Both the position numbers and the translations under genes were made by a program. A stretch of DNA of 29,636 nucleotides, taken from DATDSR01 sp038062165 (GTDB lineage Bacteria; Patescibacteriota; Minisyncoccia; Phycocordibacterales; DATDSR01). The DNA lies in NCBI GenBank assembly GCA_038062165.1, contig JBBTXQ010000032.1, positions 1 to 29,636 on the forward strand, written 5' to 3'. This document shows, piece by piece, positions 1-5,765 of this stretch (its first letter is position 1; each line of letters begins with the position of its first letter). The notes under the pieces were generated by a model. That model did no database searches, was not told the DNA's origin, and worked only from the letters and a program-made list of their open reading frames with translations.

Positions 1-50
1 TTTTATTTTGCCTACCATTTTTCGTTCACGACCGACGAAGTTTCAATTTG

Positions 51-122
51 TGACCCTACCGGGAATCGAACCCGGGTTTACGCCGTGAAAGGGCGCCGTC
101 CTAACCGCTAGACGATAGGGCC
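51..122 (-). tRNA. tRNA-Glu (anticodon TTC)
   Basis: On the minus strand the 7-bp acceptor stem pairs GGCCCTA with TAGGGTC. The T arm reads GGGTTCGATTCCC and the anticodon loop carries TTC. The gene is intact and has no intron. The 3' CCA is not encoded; after the discriminator A the sequence continues CAAATTG. It is divergent from the homing endonuclease gene. Bases 1-50 upstream of it hold nothing I recognise. Confidence 0.95.
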
Positions 123-218
123 GTGTGATCAAGTTTACTATTGCAGGCCAGAATAATCAAGATGACTTTGGCAGACACGTTGATAGACTGCATTTCGAAA
201 CTATGCTACAGTTTACAC

Positions 219-1025
219 ATGATAATGGATAAGAAATACTTTGAAATGAAGAGACACGCTGCCAGCATGGGAGCTCGTCGCAGATATGAGTTGTATGGTA
301 ATCCAGGTACAGTCGAAGGAAGAAAACTTGGTGGTGAGCATTCTCTTGAAACGCATCGCAAATTAGACCAAGGCCGCTTCAAGGTGTTGAAATTGATACG
401 AAAACCAAGACGATCTCGATATCTCGCAGAGTTACTTGGAATTTTCATCGGTGACGGCCATTTGTCAGAATATCAGGCCAGTGTCGTCACTGGGCTTAAA
501 ACAGACCGTAATCATGCACTGCATATTGCAGATATGATTAGTAAAATTTTTAAAATCAAGGTTAGCATAAAGGAGCGGCCAGCGTTCGGGGCAATAATAA
601 TAGTAGCTTCCTCTAAAAGTATTGTTCGGATCCTCACTTCTTACGGCATGCCGATAGGAAATAAATTAGGAGGAGATCTAAGGATCCCAAAGTGGATTAC
701 TGATTCAACCTTATACATGAAAATGTTTATAAGGGGGCTTTTTGACACCGATGGTTGTGTATTTATGGACAGGCATATAATAAATGGAAAGCTCTACCAG
801 CATTTGGGCTGGACAATAACCAGTGCCGCTGATACATTACTCTCGGATATCACTGATGTTCTGGTTCGTTTGGGCTATCGTCCGACCTGTAGTGACAAGC
901 AAAATTCAGTCTACCTTAGAAGACAGTCTGATGTTCGACGATATTTTACGGAGATAGGATCTTCAAATAGTAAACATCTTGGGAGATTCAAGAAGTTTTG
1001 TGGAAGGGTACCGAAGCGGTCATAA
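219..1025 (+). CDS. LAGLIDADG-family homing endonuclease, free-standing
   Basis: About 268 aa. Two LAGLIDADG-type motifs are visible: LAELLGIFIGDGH at about residues 69-81 and FIRGLFDTDG at about 170-179. Their acidic residues would bind the catalytic metals, and one chain with two motifs would act as a monomer cutting a long asymmetric site. The N-terminal part (RRRYELYGNPGTVEGRKLGG) is a lysine/arginine-rich segment I associate with endonucleases of this kind in CPR genomes. An upstream TTG at 141 or ATG at 162 would add up to 26 residues; ATG 219 or 225 fits the family better. No Shine-Dalgarno is seen. The last residues (GRVPKRS) and the stop codon are encoded by the first 24 bases of tRNA-Ser, so gene and tRNA overlap. 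It is not inside a host protein gene. Family call firm, target unknown. Confidence 0.88.
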   Translation: MIMDKKYFEMKRHAASMGARRRYELYGNPGTVEGRKLGGEHSLETHRKLDQGRFKVLKLIRKPRRSRYLAELLGIFIGDGHLSEYQASVVTGLKTDRNHALHIADMISKIFKIKVSIKERPAFGAIIIVASSKSIVRILTSYGMPIGNKLGGDLRIPKWITDSTLYMKMFIRGLFDTDGCVFMDRHIINGKLYQHLGWTITSAADTLLSDITDVLVRLGYRPTCSDKQNSVYLRRQSDVRRYFTEIGSSNSKHLGRFKKFCGRVPKRS

Positions 1026-1089
1026 CGGCACCGACTCGAAATCGGTTGGGGGCGCAAGCCCCACGTGGGTTCGAATCCCACCCCTTCCG
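1002..1089 (+). tRNA. tRNA-Ser (anticodon CGA)
   Basis: The acceptor stem pairs GGAAGGG with CCCTTCC. The anticodon arm ACCGACTCGAAATCGGT carries CGA, the long variable arm is GGGGGCGCAAGCCCC, and the T arm is GTGGGTTCGAATCCCAC. The long variable arm is the class II signature of tRNA-Ser. No CCA is encoded. The 5' 24 bases are shared with the end of the upstream endonuclease gene, and the next start codon lies only 3 nt after the discriminator base. Confidence 0.96.
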
Positions 1090-1092
1090 TTT

Positions 1093-2172
1093 ATGAATCT
1101 AACTTTTCAATTTAATGCGAGTGATATTTGGCGGGCACAGCTTGCTGATTGTTCGTCTGCTCGCTTGAGTATTGATTTCGAGACTTGGATATTCACTGAC
1201 ACTAATTCTGGTATTGGTCGTGATTTTTTAGATGTCTTCAGAGAAAAAGTTCGCGAAGGTGTGCGGGTGCGTATATTACTCGATATGTATGGCAGTTTGG
1301 GAATGTATGTGGACTTTGCTCTACTTAAAGAATTGAGAGAAGCTGGAATTGAGATAGCTTTCTTCAATCCCATCGCTTTCTGGCGACTCCACAAACTTTT
1401 CAGTTGGTTCTCAAGACGTGATCACCGCAAGCTCATACTTATAGATAATCGCATTGTTCATATTGGTAGCGCTTGCGTAGCCGAACGCATGCGAGATTGG
1501 CACGAGTCTTCTGTGCGGATTCTGGCACGAGAGGGTGAGTTGATAACGCCAATAATCAACTCATTTAATCAACTCTGGCATTCTGTTAAGCGCATGACGC
1601 TCTCGCGCAAGGCTTTTGATCTACCCCTTACTACATCTATAAATTATATCTCGAGCACGCCCCATATCGGTAAACGCAAAATCCATCATGCTCTTTCAAG
1701 AGCTATTAGACGAGCGAAAAAAAACATTTTTCTAGTTACGCCATATTTCGTACCCACAGAACGTTTGCAGTTTGCGTTATTTAGAGCACTTAAAAGGGGA
1801 GTGCGAGTCAGGTTAATTATTCCCGAGAAATCTGATCCTAGATTAGTTGACTTGGCCGCCTACGAATATGCCCGCTCACTTGTGCGTCGAGGAGCCGAGG
1901 TTCTCTTGCATCCCGACATGGTCCACTCAAAGTATTCTGTGATTGACGGGGAGTGGGGAATGTTGGGGAGTGCTAACCTCGATAACTTGAGTCTCTTGAG
2001 CGACTACGAGCACGTAATTGCAGGCACTGATTCTGATCTTGTCTCGCCTCTTTTGGAGAACTTTAATATTCTGTCTAAAGAAGCCAAAGTGTTCGGCGAA
2101 TCACAAATGCATCCACCGATCCACGATCGCTTACTCGGCCTCCTAGCCCGCCCTATCCACAGATTTCTATAA
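1093..2172 (+). CDS. Phospholipase D-family protein, cardiolipin synthase-like
   Basis: 359 aa with two HKD motifs: H111-x-K113-x4-D118 (HRKLILID) followed by IGSA, and H278-x-K280-x4-D285 (HSKYSVID) followed by GSANLD. These are the paired half-sites of the PLD superfamily, in which one histidine forms the phosphohistidine intermediate. Cardiolipin synthase joins two phosphatidylglycerols, or PG and another phospholipid, in the membrane. The N-terminal transmembrane anchors of classical Cls enzymes are missing, so it resembles the short ClsB type, and a phospholipase or nuclease role cannot be excluded. Start ATG 1093 is chosen because an upstream in-frame start (979) would run through tRNA-Ser. 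There is no Shine-Dalgarno: the tRNA ends 3 nt before the ATG, suggesting a shared transcript processed at the tRNA 3' end. Confidence 0.85.
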   Translation: MNLTFQFNASDIWRAQLADCSSARLSIDFETWIFTDTNSGIGRDFLDVFREKVREGVRVRILLDMYGSLGMYVDFALLKELREAGIEIAFFNPIAFWRLHKLFSWFSRRDHRKLILIDNRIVHIGSACVAERMRDWHESSVRILAREGELITPIINSFNQLWHSVKRMTLSRKAFDLPLTTSINYISSTPHIGKRKIHHALSRAIRRAKKNIFLVTPYFVPTERLQFALFRALKRGVRVRLIIPEKSDPRLVDLAAYEYARSLVRRGAEVLLHPDMVHSKYSVIDGEWGMLGSANLDNLSLLSDYEHVIAGTDSDLVSPLLENFNILSKEAKVFGESQMHPPIHDRLLGLLARPIHRFL

Positions 2173-2208
2173 ACGGCTCAAAAGAAGCCTATTTTACCAC
2201 ACCCCGCA

Positions 2209-2239
2209 CCTTGACTTTCGTCAAGGAAGGTGATATACT
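2209..2239 (+). promoter_or_regulatory. Sigma70-type promoter with inverted repeat over the -35
   Basis: TTGACT at 2211-2216 and TATACT at 2234-2239 are separated by exactly 17 nt, a near-consensus promoter. The -35 lies in a hairpin-forming repeat, CCTTGAC-TTTC-GTCAAGG (2209-2226), which may be an operator. It drives the GTG-initiated gene at 2273. Confidence 0.8.
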
Positions 2240-2272
2240 TAGCAAAGATCCAAAAAGACAGGAGGTGAGAGC

Positions 2273-2575
2273 GTGAGCAAGCAGCCAGCGTATTACGTGT
2301 CATTCGCGCAGGGCAACCTGCCCGAGATTCGTCTCGGTCAGTTGGCCGATTTCCATCGGTCGGAGGGCGATACCGTGTGTGGTAAGCCCCTAGGCGAGTC
2401 GGCGGTGATCAAGATCGACGGAAAGCTCCACCGCGTCCGGAAGATCACGTCCAAGTCCGACGCGGACGAGACCAACCTCGCCAAGGAGCTCCTACATCAG
2501 GAGGAGTCGGGGCTGATCCGAGTCGTCGCCGGCCCGTTCGCCTCCAAGTTCGACAACAGCCGCCTCGTCGACTGA
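2273..2575 (+). CDS. Unknown 100-aa protein from a high-GC cassette
   Basis: 100 aa, GTG start, preceded by a very strong Shine-Dalgarno (AGGAGGTGA, 7-8 nt before the start). I do not recognise the family. The protein is soluble, mixed-charge and has one cysteine (CGKPLGES). The stretch SAVIKIDGKLHRVRKITSK looks like a small beta-rich segment. Codon use is strikingly GC-rich at third positions compared with the PLD and lexA genes on either side. The gene has its own near-consensus promoter upstream and a terminator downstream, so it is a self-contained unit. Recent acquisition or strong selection for high expression are the two obvious explanations. Coding status is well supported by promoter, RBS and codon bias together. 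Confidence 0.75.
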   Translation: MSKQPAYYVSFAQGNLPEIRLGQLADFHRSEGDTVCGKPLGESAVIKIDGKLHRVRKITSKSDADETNLAKELLHQEESGLIRVVAGPFASKFDNSRLVD

Positions 2576-2580
2576 ACCAG

Positions 2581-2595
2581 AGGAGGTACGCGATG
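2581..2595 (+). promoter_or_regulatory. Strong ribosome binding site and ATG of a probable gene remnant
   Basis: Just after the stop at 2575 there is a second strong Shine-Dalgarno (GAGGAGG) and an ATG at 2593. The reading frame (MYLEIEIVVRPAG...) goes straight into the terminator hairpin and then across tRNA-Val, ending at 2727. It is best read as the front of a truncated second cassette gene or a very short peptide. Confidence 0.4.
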
Positions 2596-2619
2596 TATCT
2601 CGAAATTGAGATTGTCGTG

Positions 2620-2653
2620 AGGCCTGCCGGGGAACAACCCGGTGGGCCTTTTC
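2620..2653 (+). terminator. Rho-independent terminator of the high-GC cassette
   Basis: A 12-bp stem (AGGCCTGCCGGG pairing with CCCGGTGGGCCT, two G-T wobbles) closes a GAACAA loop and is followed by TTTTC. It ends the unit that begins at the 2211 promoter. Confidence 0.85.
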
Positions 2654-2665
2654 AATTATATTTTA

Positions 2666-2738
2666 TGGGCGGTAGAGGATTCGAACCTCTGACCCTTGTC
2701 ACGTCAAGACAATGCTCTACCAACTGAGCTAACCGCCC
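2666..2738 (-). tRNA. tRNA-Val (anticodon GAC)
   Basis: On the minus strand the acceptor GGGCGGT pairs with ACCGCCC, the D arm is GCTCAGTTGGTAGAGC, the anticodon loop TTGACGT carries GAC, and the T arm is AGAGGTTCGAATCCTCT. No CCA is encoded. Its 5' end overlaps the stop codon of a GIY-YIG remnant on the same strand. Confidence 0.96.
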
Positions 2739-2875
2739 AAAATTAATCGTTCAATACTACGTCTCTTTTCCCATTTCTTAATCTGTGATTCCCTTTTTCT
2801 GGCTTCATTTAGATTATCAAATTGTTCAACATATACAAGCTTCCATGGAGAATACGGCTTTGTAGAAAATACGGT
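2729..2875 (-). pseudogene. Broken GIY-YIG endonuclease gene (C-terminal half only)
   Basis: Minus-strand translation gives FSTKPYSPWKLVYVEQF, then a DNLNEARKRE stretch and IKKWEKRRSIERLI before the stop. This is the conserved C-terminal half of the short UPF0213/GIY-YIG nucleases common in CPR genomes, with the STKPY..PWKLVY and EA.KRE..IKKW signatures. The first half, with the GIY-YIG catalytic core, is missing: the frame meets a stop at 2876-2878 and has no start codon. The break lies close to the terminator of the neighbouring high-GC cassette (2908-2950), so insertion of that cassette may have removed the front. The frame ends with TAG inside the 5' end of tRNA-Val. Confidence 0.8.
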
Positions 2876-2907
2876 TTAACTAAACATATTTTATAGGCAA
2901 AAGGAAA

Positions 2908-2950
2908 CGGGCCAGCTTGTTCTCCCGGTGAGGGGAGATAGGCTGACCCG
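2908..2950 (-). terminator. Terminator of the minus-strand high-GC gene
   Basis: On the minus strand CGGGTCAGC pairs with GCTGGCCCG, enclosing a second stem CTCCC/GGGAG, and is followed by TTTCCTTTT. It lies 36 nt after the stop codon of the 2986-3315 gene. Confidence 0.8.
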
Positions 2951-2985
2951 ATCATTAATGATGCCGGAATGATGCCAGCACCAGG

Positions 2986-3315
2986 TTATTTGTGCTTCTT
3001 CTTGGCCTTCTTGTTTCCCGCGTAGACGGTGTCCCGTTGTGTGCGGCCGAGCTTGGTTCTCCGGGCGACCACCTCTTCCACCGTGGGCTCCTGGGGTTCG
3101 GGCTCGCTTTCCGCCGCGCTGACCAGCTCGGCGCGTATCCCACGATTGGCCAGCCAGGCTCCTTGAGTAAGAACGGCGAGGGAGCTGGCGATCGAACGCA
3201 GTGCCGCGATGCCCGCCTTCTCCCCGTCCACGCCCTTCGCAATCTCGGCTTGTTCGAGGGCGATCTCGAGAAGCTGGTCGCCTTTCGTCACCGCGTTTTT
3301 CAAGCTCATCTTCAT
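2986..3315 (-). CDS. Unknown 109-aa helical, lysine-tailed protein (high-GC cassette)
   Basis: 109 aa from ATG 3315, chosen because GGAGG lies 5 nt upstream. ATG 3309, ATG 3327 and GTG 3333 are alternatives. I do not recognise the family. Residues 1-70 are rich in Ala, Leu, Glu and Lys and look helical (GDQLLEIALEQAEIAKGVDG). Next comes an acidic-proline linker (ESEPEPQEPTVEEV) and a basic tail ending KKAKKKHK, as in proteins that touch nucleic acid. Codon use is much more GC-rich than in the flanking lexA gene. The gene stands alone with its own terminator. A weak promoter guess is TTGCAC-17-TAGTTA upstream. The inverted repeat ACACAC-N6-GTGTGT (3328-3345) next to the start could be an operator. 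Confidence 0.65.
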   Translation of the reverse strand: MKMSLKNAVTKGDQLLEIALEQAEIAKGVDGEKAGIAALRSIASSLAVLTQGAWLANRGIRAELVSAAESEPEPQEPTVEEVVARRTKLGRTQRDTVYAGNKKAKKKHK

Positions 3316-3399
3316 CGATTCCTCCATACACACCCAATAGTGTGTTCTTTCTAATAACTAACACATTCGCCTGCCTTGTGCAATTTATCCCAGCGAGAC

Positions 3400-3428
3400 T
3401 TGTATTGTGAACGGTTGTTCACTATAAT
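3400..3428 (+). promoter_or_regulatory. Promoter of the lexA-dinB unit
   Basis: TTGTAT (3400-3405) and TATAAT (3423-3428) are spaced by 17 nt. A second TATAAT follows at 3430-3435, 6 nt before the ATG. The spacer contains the LexA operator, so repressor binding would block RNA polymerase. Confidence 0.85.
3407..3422 (+). promoter_or_regulatory. SOS (LexA) box
   Basis: GTGAACGGTTGTTCAC is a perfect 16-nt palindrome containing GAAC-N4-GTTC, the SOS operator core known from Firmicutes and Actinobacteria. It lies wholly between the -35 and -10 of the lexA-like gene, which fits autorepression. Confidence 0.88.
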
Positions 3429-3441
3429 CTATAATGTGATT

Positions 3442-4029
3442 ATGAAGAAAGGCCAGAGAACTGTAAAAGAAGTAGCGAATAGACTCGAAGCTTTTTATTT
3501 GCGCAATAGACGTCTGCCGAGTTTCGCCGAGTTGGGCGAAATTCTAAACCTACGCTCCAAGAACGCTGTCTCGCAATGGGTAGGCAAACTAGAAGAAGCG
3601 GAAATTGTGAGACAAGATAGAACAGGCAAACTTTCTTTGGGCGAGAACTTTAGTACGCTGAAGTTACTAGGTTCGATTGAGGCGGGGTTCCCGACGGGTG
3701 CAGAGGAAGAAGCGCTCGACACTCTCTCCCTCGACTCGTACTTAATCAAGAATCGCGAGGCGACCTATGTGCTCACTGTAAAAGGCGACTCTATGATAGA
3801 CGCGGGCATACACGAGGGCGATATGGTTATTGTCGAGCGAGGCGTTGAGGCGCGATCGGGCGATATTGTGATTGCCGAAGTTGATGGCGCTTTCACTCTG
3901 AAATATTTTAGAAAGCGCGGTAGGGAAGTTAGTCTGGAAGCGGCGAATAAAAAGTACAAAACTATTTTTCCCAAAAACGATCTCACAATATCAGCCGTTG
4001 TCAGAGTAGTAATCCGTAAGTATGTTTGA
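3442..4029 (+). CDS. lexA: LexA-like SOS repressor (S24 self-cleaving)
   Basis: 195 aa from ATG 3442; the upstream GTG extension to 3376 would overlap the operator. Residues 1-70 form a winged-helix HTH with the LexA-like pattern RLPSFAELGEILNLRSKNAV. The C-terminal half is a peptidase S24 domain: cleavage site A81-G82 in IEAGFP, catalytic Ser117 in GDSMIDAG and Lys154 in FTLKYF. In this family RecA filaments trigger self-cleavage after DNA damage, releasing SOS genes. The SOS box in its own promoter and the downstream Y-family polymerase support the assignment. A UmuD-like role after cleavage is also conceivable because the partner is a UmuC/DinB-type polymerase. There is no Shine-Dalgarno; the leader is predicted to be about 7 nt. 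Confidence 0.9.
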   Translation: MKKGQRTVKEVANRLEAFYLRNRRLPSFAELGEILNLRSKNAVSQWVGKLEEAEIVRQDRTGKLSLGENFSTLKLLGSIEAGFPTGAEEEALDTLSLDSYLIKNREATYVLTVKGDSMIDAGIHEGDMVIVERGVEARSGDIVIAEVDGAFTLKYFRKRGREVSLEAANKKYKTIFPKNDLTISAVVRVVIRKYV

Positions 4030-4062
4030 GAGTTTGAAAAGTTTGTTAAGTTTGAGCCGTTT

Positions 4063-5298
4063 ATGCAAAACCTAGTTTTGCATCTTGACGGTGATGCTTT
4101 CTTCGTCGGTTGTGAGCTCACGCGTAGACCAGATTTGCGTGGCCTGCCTGTTGTGACTGGCGCCGAACGGGGGATTGCTTCGGCTATGAGTTATGAAGCC
4201 AAGCGCTTGGGTGTAACTCGCGGCTACCCGATATTTAAACTCCGCAAAGATTTCCCGCAAGTGGTTGTGCTACCCGGTGACTACGAATTATACGAGCAAT
4301 ATGCTAATAGAATGTACACAATTGTACGCAGGTTTAGCAATAGAGTAGAAGAATATAGCATAGACGAATGCTTTGCCCAACTTCGCCAAGGCTCCGCTGG
4401 GCAAGCCTCCCACGAGATAGCGCGCGAGGTAAAAAGTACTCTTGCGCGTGAACTGGGGATGACGTTCTCTGTGGGAGTTGCACCTACTAAAGTATTGGCC
4501 AAGCTCGCTAGCAAACGCGACAAGCCCAATGGTCTGGTTTGTACTAATTATGATAACTTTGCACACGAATTATACGGCATGGATCTGGGGAAAGTGTGGG
4601 GGATCGGGGCACGTTCTTTGCCACTCATGCGCGCGCTCGGTGTTGTGACAGTGGGAGACTTCGCCAATCAAAGTGAATCATGGATGCGCGGTAACTGGAA
4701 TGTTAATTTTCTAGATCTGTGGCATGAGTTGCGCGGCGAGCAGGTCTACAAAGTGAGCGAGGGCAACATTGCTAAGCACTTATCAATCCAGAAGACGCGC
4801 ACTTTCTCGCCCGCAACCAACGATCCCAGTGTGCTTATGGGACAGTTGGCGAAAAATATAGAAAATGCATTTGGCTATGCCAGATCACTTAATCTCTCTG
4901 CAAGCGAAGCGCAAATTTTCATCAAAACAGAAAAATTCGGTTACCAGGTAACCGAATTTAAATTCTTGAATCCAATTCAGACGCCAGAGCTACTACTTGA
5001 TCAAGTGCGCAAGGTTTTGCCCTCTCTCATTCGCAAAAATGAGAAGTATCGCGCCACCGGTGTTGTTTTAAAGGCCAGTCCTCTAGCGAGAGGTCTGGCC
5101 TTGGGGCCGCGAGATCTTTTCGGCAATCATTTGGTTGAATCATCTCGCTTAGCCGTCCATCAAGTAGCTGACAGATTATATGACAAATATGGCGGTAGAG
5201 TGCTCACATTGGGCAGCGCCCTCACGGCCCGCAACATGCACCACACCCAATCTGCCCGCACGCACTTGGGCCTTCCGTACCTAGGCGAAGTATGTTAG
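4063..5298 (+). CDS. dinB: Y-family translesion DNA polymerase (DinB/UmuC)
   Basis: 411 aa. The palm motifs are present: D9-G-D11-AFF near the N-terminus and SIDECF with D101 and E102, which hold the catalytic metals. The thumb helix-hairpin-helix region (GKVWGIGARSLPLMRALGV) and the little-finger domain (about 240-370) follow, and VLKASPLARG..LGPRDLFG is the usual C-terminal strand region. It lies 33 nt after the lexA-like gene without a terminator, so both should be SOS-induced together. It copies past lesions at low fidelity. Three palindromes lie in the reading frame (around residues 103-114, 290-299 and 336-346), the last two perfect or nearly so, and all probably in surface loops. No Shine-Dalgarno. 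DinB versus UmuC cannot be settled by eye. Confidence 0.9.
   Translation: MQNLVLHLDGDAFFVGCELTRRPDLRGLPVVTGAERGIASAMSYEAKRLGVTRGYPIFKLRKDFPQVVVLPGDYELYEQYANRMYTIVRRFSNRVEEYSIDECFAQLRQGSAGQASHEIAREVKSTLARELGMTFSVGVAPTKVLAKLASKRDKPNGLVCTNYDNFAHELYGMDLGKVWGIGARSLPLMRALGVVTVGDFANQSESWMRGNWNVNFLDLWHELRGEQVYKVSEGNIAKHLSIQKTRTFSPATNDPSVLMGQLAKNIENAFGYARSLNLSASEAQIFIKTEKFGYQVTEFKFLNPIQTPELLLDQVRKVLPSLIRKNEKYRATGVVLKASPLARGLALGPRDLFGNHLVESSRLAVHQVADRLYDKYGGRVLTLGSALTARNMHHTQSARTHLGLPYLGEVC
4933..4959. repeat. Perfect 27-nt palindrome inside dinB
   Basis: AAATTCGGTTACC, one central A, then the exact reverse complement GGTAACCGAATTT. It encodes KFGYQVTEF in the polymerase frame. The 13-bp stem is far longer than chance would give. 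Confidence 0.85.
5071..5102. repeat. Near-perfect hairpin inside dinB
   Basis: AAGGCCAG-T-CCTCT-AGCG-AGAGG-T-CTGGCCTT: 13 paired bases with a single T-T mismatch and a 4-nt loop. It encodes KASPLARGLAL, just before the DLFG motif. Confidence 0.85.
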
Positions 5299-5332
5299 TT
5301 TAAGCGTGGAGCCGAAAGGCAAGGAGGAGCCA

Positions 5333-5707
5333 ATGGCAGCAGCAGGTGGATGTAGTGGGCAAGCGGATCCCCGTGATGTGAAGATCCGAGATCTCGAGGC
5401 AGAGCTTACCAGGGAGAGGAAGGGCGCGGTAGACATCCGGTCCCAACTCGAATACCAAGAGGCGGAGACGGCGCGCGAGCGTGACTTTGCTCGGAGACGG
5501 GCGGATGTGGCGGAAAAGCACGCCCGCGAGCTCGAGTGGGCATGTGCAGCCAAGGACGCAGTTTTACGCAAGCTCGAGTGGGAGTCAAAAGAAAGCTTTG
5601 TCAGATGTCCTCGATGTTGTGCAGCAGTGGCGATTGGGTCGACACGAGCTCACATTCCGGGTTGCGATCTTGAAAAAGCTCTCTCATCCGTTGCGGAGAA
5701 GGGCTGA
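5333..5707 (+). CDS. Unknown coiled-coil protein with a Cys/His zinc-binding-like tail (high-GC)
   Basis: 124 aa. ATG 5333 is preferred because AAGGAGG lies 5 nt upstream; the GTG at 5306 would contain that site within the gene. Residues about 14-88 are highly charged, with heptad-like Leu/Ala spacing (VKIRDLEAELTRERKG), so a coiled coil is likely. The tail holds C92-P-R-C95 and H107-x3-C111 (CPRCCAAVAIGSTRAHIPGC), a plausible small zinc site like those of ubiquitin- or nucleic-acid-binding fingers. I do not know the family. Codon use is GC-rich, unlike dinB 34 nt upstream. It ends at a strong bidirectional terminator facing ftsZ. It could be co-transcribed with the SOS unit because no terminator separates it from dinB. 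Confidence 0.7.
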   Translation: MAAAGGCSGQADPRDVKIRDLEAELTRERKGAVDIRSQLEYQEAETARERDFARRRADVAEKHARELEWACAAKDAVLRKLEWESKESFVRCPRCCAAVAIGSTRAHIPGCDLEKALSSVAEKG

Positions 5708-5719
5708 ATCAGAACACCA

Positions 5720-5752
5720 GAGGTCGGACCGCTCACGAAGCGGACCGACCTC
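5720..5752. terminator. Bidirectional terminator between the coiled-coil gene and ftsZ
   Basis: GAGGTCGG-A-CCGCT-CACGA-AGCGG-A-CCGACCTC: 13 paired bases with one A-A mismatch, then ATTTGTTATTATTT. It separates two convergent genes. Confidence 0.85.
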
Positions 5753-5765
5753 GATTTGTTATTAT

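Noticed and set aside
51..122. An intron or split in tRNA-Glu next to the homing endonuclease
   Set aside because: All arms of the tRNA fold without interruption, so the endonuclease is not intron-encoded here.
979..1092. N-terminal extension of the phospholipase D-like protein
   Set aside because: The extension is a translation of tRNA-Ser and the end of the endonuclease gene. The ATG just after the tRNA is the sensible start.
2593..2727. A 44-codon ORF with a strong Shine-Dalgarno after the first high-GC gene
   Set aside because: The frame passes through a strong terminator hairpin and then antisense through tRNA-Val. Only the RBS and start look real, so it is listed as a remnant signal and not as a gene.
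3521..3541. TTTCGCC/GGCGAAA inverted repeat in the lexA-like gene
   Set aside because: It encodes the conserved SFAELGEI helix of LexA proteins, so protein conservation explains it.
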